Source: JBEBVQ01 sp964636205
GTDB taxonomy: Bacteria > Bacteroidota > Bacteroidia > Chitinophagales > Chitinophagaceae
Assembly: GCA_964636205.1 (NCBI GenBank)
Contig: CAZWPF010000121.1
Coordinates: 1-6,992 of the forward strand
Length of the DNA: 6,992 nt
Direction of reading: 5' to 3'
Part shown: positions 5,192 to 6,992 of the stretch, piece after piece
How positions within the stretch are numbered: the stretch's first letter is position 1
Layout: the number at the start of each line of letters is the position of its first letter
Position numbers and translations under genes: made by a program
Notes under the pieces: model-generated
Seen by the model: only the letters and a program-made list of their open reading frames with translations
What the model was told of the DNA's origin: nothing
Database searches by the model: none

Positions 5192-6992
5192 ATGAATAAA
5201 GTATACGTTAAATGCTATTTTGGGTTAGTAGCCATGATATTTTCATGTGTTTCAGTAATGGCTCAGCCCACTTTCGATTGGGTACTGAAATGGGGTGGAA
5301 CTGATTATGATCAGAGTTTGGCGATAGCCGTTGACAAGGAAGGCAATTCTTACGCCACCGGTTTTTACAATGGGACAGGCGCTAATTTTGGATCTTTATC
5401 GGTAACCTCTGCAGGAAGTTCTGATATTGCCCTGGCCAAGGCGGATGCATCAGGAAATTTCGTTTGGGTAAGGAATCTGGGAGGTAATCAGAGTGAAACC
5501 GGTACCAAGCTTGCTGTGGACAACCGTGGAAACGTTTACATTGCCGGTGGCTTCAGTTCCTCAAATTTCACACCCGAGGGTAGTGCTCAGTCGTTCGCAG
5601 CACAAGGTTGGAATCATGTATTTGTCGCCAAATATGACGATGCCGGAAATTTTAAATGGGCGACCACCATGGGTGGTTCCGAAGGGGATTATTGTGAAGG
5701 ATTGGCCGTAGATGAAGATGGAAATGTTTATCTCTCCGGATATTTCTCCTCATCTGATTTTGATCCGGGCTCCTCGTCAAATATATTAAGTCCCGTAGGT
5801 GGATCCGATATTTTTCTTGTGAAGCTCGACTCAAACGGCAATTATGTATGGGCAAACAGTATGGGTGGTTCTTCGGATGATTATGGAAGAGGCCTGGCAT
5901 TAGATGGAAGGGGTCATATTTATATGACCGGCTTTTTCAACGGGACTGCCAATTTTGATCCAAATGGTACAGCTAACCTGGCGGTCGCCGGGGTGAGTGA
6001 TATTTTTATTGCTAAGTACGATACTGCGGGTAATTATGTTTGGGCAAAGAGAATGGGAGGTGTGGACGATGATTACGGACATGATGTCTCTCTCGATCCG
6101 CAGGGAGATGTGTTTGTCGTAGGTGCTTTCTCTGGAATCATGAATTTTGATGGTACTCCTATTATGCTGCCATCTATAGGCGGCAGAGATGCCATGGTAG
6201 CAAAATACGATTCTGCAGGCAATTTTGAATGGGCGCGGAATATTGGCGGCCCCGGATGGGATGAAGGCATGAGCCTCAAAGCGGATGGCGCCGGAAATGT
6301 ATATGTTACCGGTAATTTCTCCGATAATGTTAATTTAGGAAACGGTGTGGCGCTGTCTTCTCTCGGAATTGGGGATGTTTTTGTTGCAAAATACGATGGT
6401 TCCGGGCAGTGTATCTGGGCAAGAAATATGGGCGGTACCATGTACGAAAGTGGCACCGGTGTCGGCTTAGACGGAAGCGGAAACTTGTATCTGACCGGCC
6501 ATTTTATGTCGGATCCGGCAGATTTCAATCTTGGTGGAGCTAACGGACAACTTAGTCCGGCCAGTGCAGATGGTTTTATAGTAAAATATAGCTGCGCCGA
6601 TACCAGTTCGTCGCTTCTCACCATCGTAGAATGTGGTGCTGCATATACAGTTAACGGGGTGGAGTATACCGCAACCGGTATTTATACACAGACGTTAGCG
6701 AACGCCGCCGGTTGTGATAGCGTGTTGACGATCGACCTGACATTAAATCCAATAGAGATACCTATTATTACGGTAAACGAACAGGTCCTGACTGTGCAGC
6801 AAACTTATGATGCTTATCAGTGGATGGACGAAGACGGCGACATTCAAGGAGCTACCGGGCGTAGTTATACGGTTACGGCAAATGGGAAATATTCCGTACG
6901 GACTGTAGATGCCAATGGATGCGAGGCTACGTCTAGTGAATACGAAGTAACTAACGTGTCAGTGAATGACTTGGACCTAGCTAATCTTATTC
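5192..6992 (+). CDS. Secreted SBBP-repeat beta-propeller protein with probable T9SS sorting domain (3' end outside window)
   Basis: The frame stays open from the ATG at 5192 to the window end (600 codons, partial). Residues 1-24 are a signal peptide (K3 and K7, hydrophobic core, SVMA before Q25). Residues 28-466 hold seven tandem SBBP-type repeats of 62-64 residues, each with W at the start, an MGG/LGG turn, D-x-x-GN-x-Y-x-TG-x-F, and a closing F-x-x-K-Y-D. Seven copies are enough for a closed seven-bladed propeller. Residues about 471-519 are a cysteine-containing repeat (C481, NAAGCDSVLTI) common in Bacteroidota surface adhesins. About 527-587 is Ig-like (YQWMDEDGD, TVTANGKYSV, DANGCEA). 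The last residues, NVSVNDLDLANLI, resemble the linker just before a T9SS type A sorting domain, which would lie beyond 6992. The product should cross the inner membrane by Sec and the outer membrane by T9SS. Function and ligand are unknown; no catalytic motif was seen. An in-frame ATG at 5150 is less likely because it would bury the signal peptide. Confidence 0.9.
   Translation, partial: MNKVYVKCYFGLVAMIFSCVSVMAQPTFDWVLKWGGTDYDQSLAIAVDKEGNSYATGFYNGTGANFGSLSVTSAGSSDIALAKADASGNFVWVRNLGGNQSETGTKLAVDNRGNVYIAGGFSSSNFTPEGSAQSFAAQGWNHVFVAKYDDAGNFKWATTMGGSEGDYCEGLAVDEDGNVYLSGYFSSSDFDPGSSSNILSPVGGSDIFLVKLDSNGNYVWANSMGGSSDDYGRGLALDGRGHIYMTGFFNGTANFDPNGTANLAVAGVSDIFIAKYDTAGNYVWAKRMGGVDDDYGHDVSLDPQGDVFVVGAFSGIMNFDGTPIMLPSIGGRDAMVAKYDSAGNFEWARNIGGPGWDEGMSLKADGAGNVYVTGNFSDNVNLGNGVALSSLGIGDVFVAKYDGSGQCIWARNMGGTMYESGTGVGLDGSGNLYLTGHFMSDPADFNLGGANGQLSPASADGFIVKYSCADTSSSLLTIVECGAAYTVNGVEYTATGIYTQTLANAAGCDSVLTIDLTLNPIEIPIITVNEQVLTVQQTYDAYQWMDEDGDIQGATGRSYTVTANGKYSVRTVDANGCEATSSEYEVTNVSVNDLDLANLI
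5273..6589 (+). repeat. Seven tandem SBBP/beta-propeller repeats within the secreted protein
   Basis: Protein-level repeats with conserved tryptophans at residues 30, 92, 156, 220, 284, 347 and 409, a period of 62-64 residues (about 190 nt). Repeats 3-5 are the most alike and share D/N-F-D-P or N-F-D-G motifs in the outer loop; repeats 1 and 7 are the most divergent. Nucleotide identity between copies appears only moderate, so this is old duplication rather than a recent expansion. Confidence 0.85.

Noticed and set aside
6073..6624. Minus-strand open frame of 183 codons opposite the propeller gene
   Set aside because: It is antisense to a strongly supported coding region; the Pro/Ser-rich composition is the complement of the repeat codons, and it has no motif.

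Overview
The window looks like chromosomal DNA of a member of the Bacteroidota. Three things point there. Two promoters match the phylum-specific pattern (TTG about 20 nt before TAnnTTTG). One gene encodes a secreted protein that appears to run into a type IX secretion (T9SS) sorting domain at the window edge. Another encodes a tetratricopeptide-repeat (TPR) sensor histidine kinase of the kind common in that phylum. No RNA gene, CRISPR array, insertion sequence or phage gene was seen.

Layout. At the left edge, a small unrecognised plus-strand reading frame (58-249) ends 7 nt before the convergent end of a minus-strand operon. The operon reads, from 1479 down to 257, an ArsR/SmtB-type repressor, an SRPBCC (AHSA1-like) protein and a DUF1801 protein, with gaps of 2-3 nt. 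Its promoter (1512-1544) carries a near-perfect 20-bp palindrome that fills the spacer between the -33 and -7 elements, which suggests autorepression. A hairpin (1613-1630) separates it from the upstream genes. Further up on the minus strand are a RibD-C/dihydrofolate-reductase-family protein (1631-2182), a NarL-type response regulator (2299-2943) and a TPR sensor histidine kinase (2955-4916). The kinase and regulator are 11 nt apart and almost certainly form one two-component system.

Divergent from the kinase, on the plus strand, a large gene starts at 5192 and is cut by the window end after 600 codons. It has a signal peptide, seven SBBP-type repeats (a complete count for a seven-bladed beta-propeller), a cysteine-containing adhesin-like repeat, an Ig-like segment, and a linker typical of the approach to a T9SS type A sorting domain. 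Its predicted promoter (5030-5060) lies in the shared intergenic region, leaving a leader of roughly 125 nt.

How they fit together. The sensor kinase/regulator pair is a complete signalling unit that may or may not control the neighbouring secreted propeller. The ArsR-SRPBCC-DUF1801 operon is a self-contained cassette known from many Bacteroidota genomes, with no firmly known function. All gene families in the window are known. I found no convincing new multi-gene system; the most interesting features are regulatory architecture and gene arrangement.
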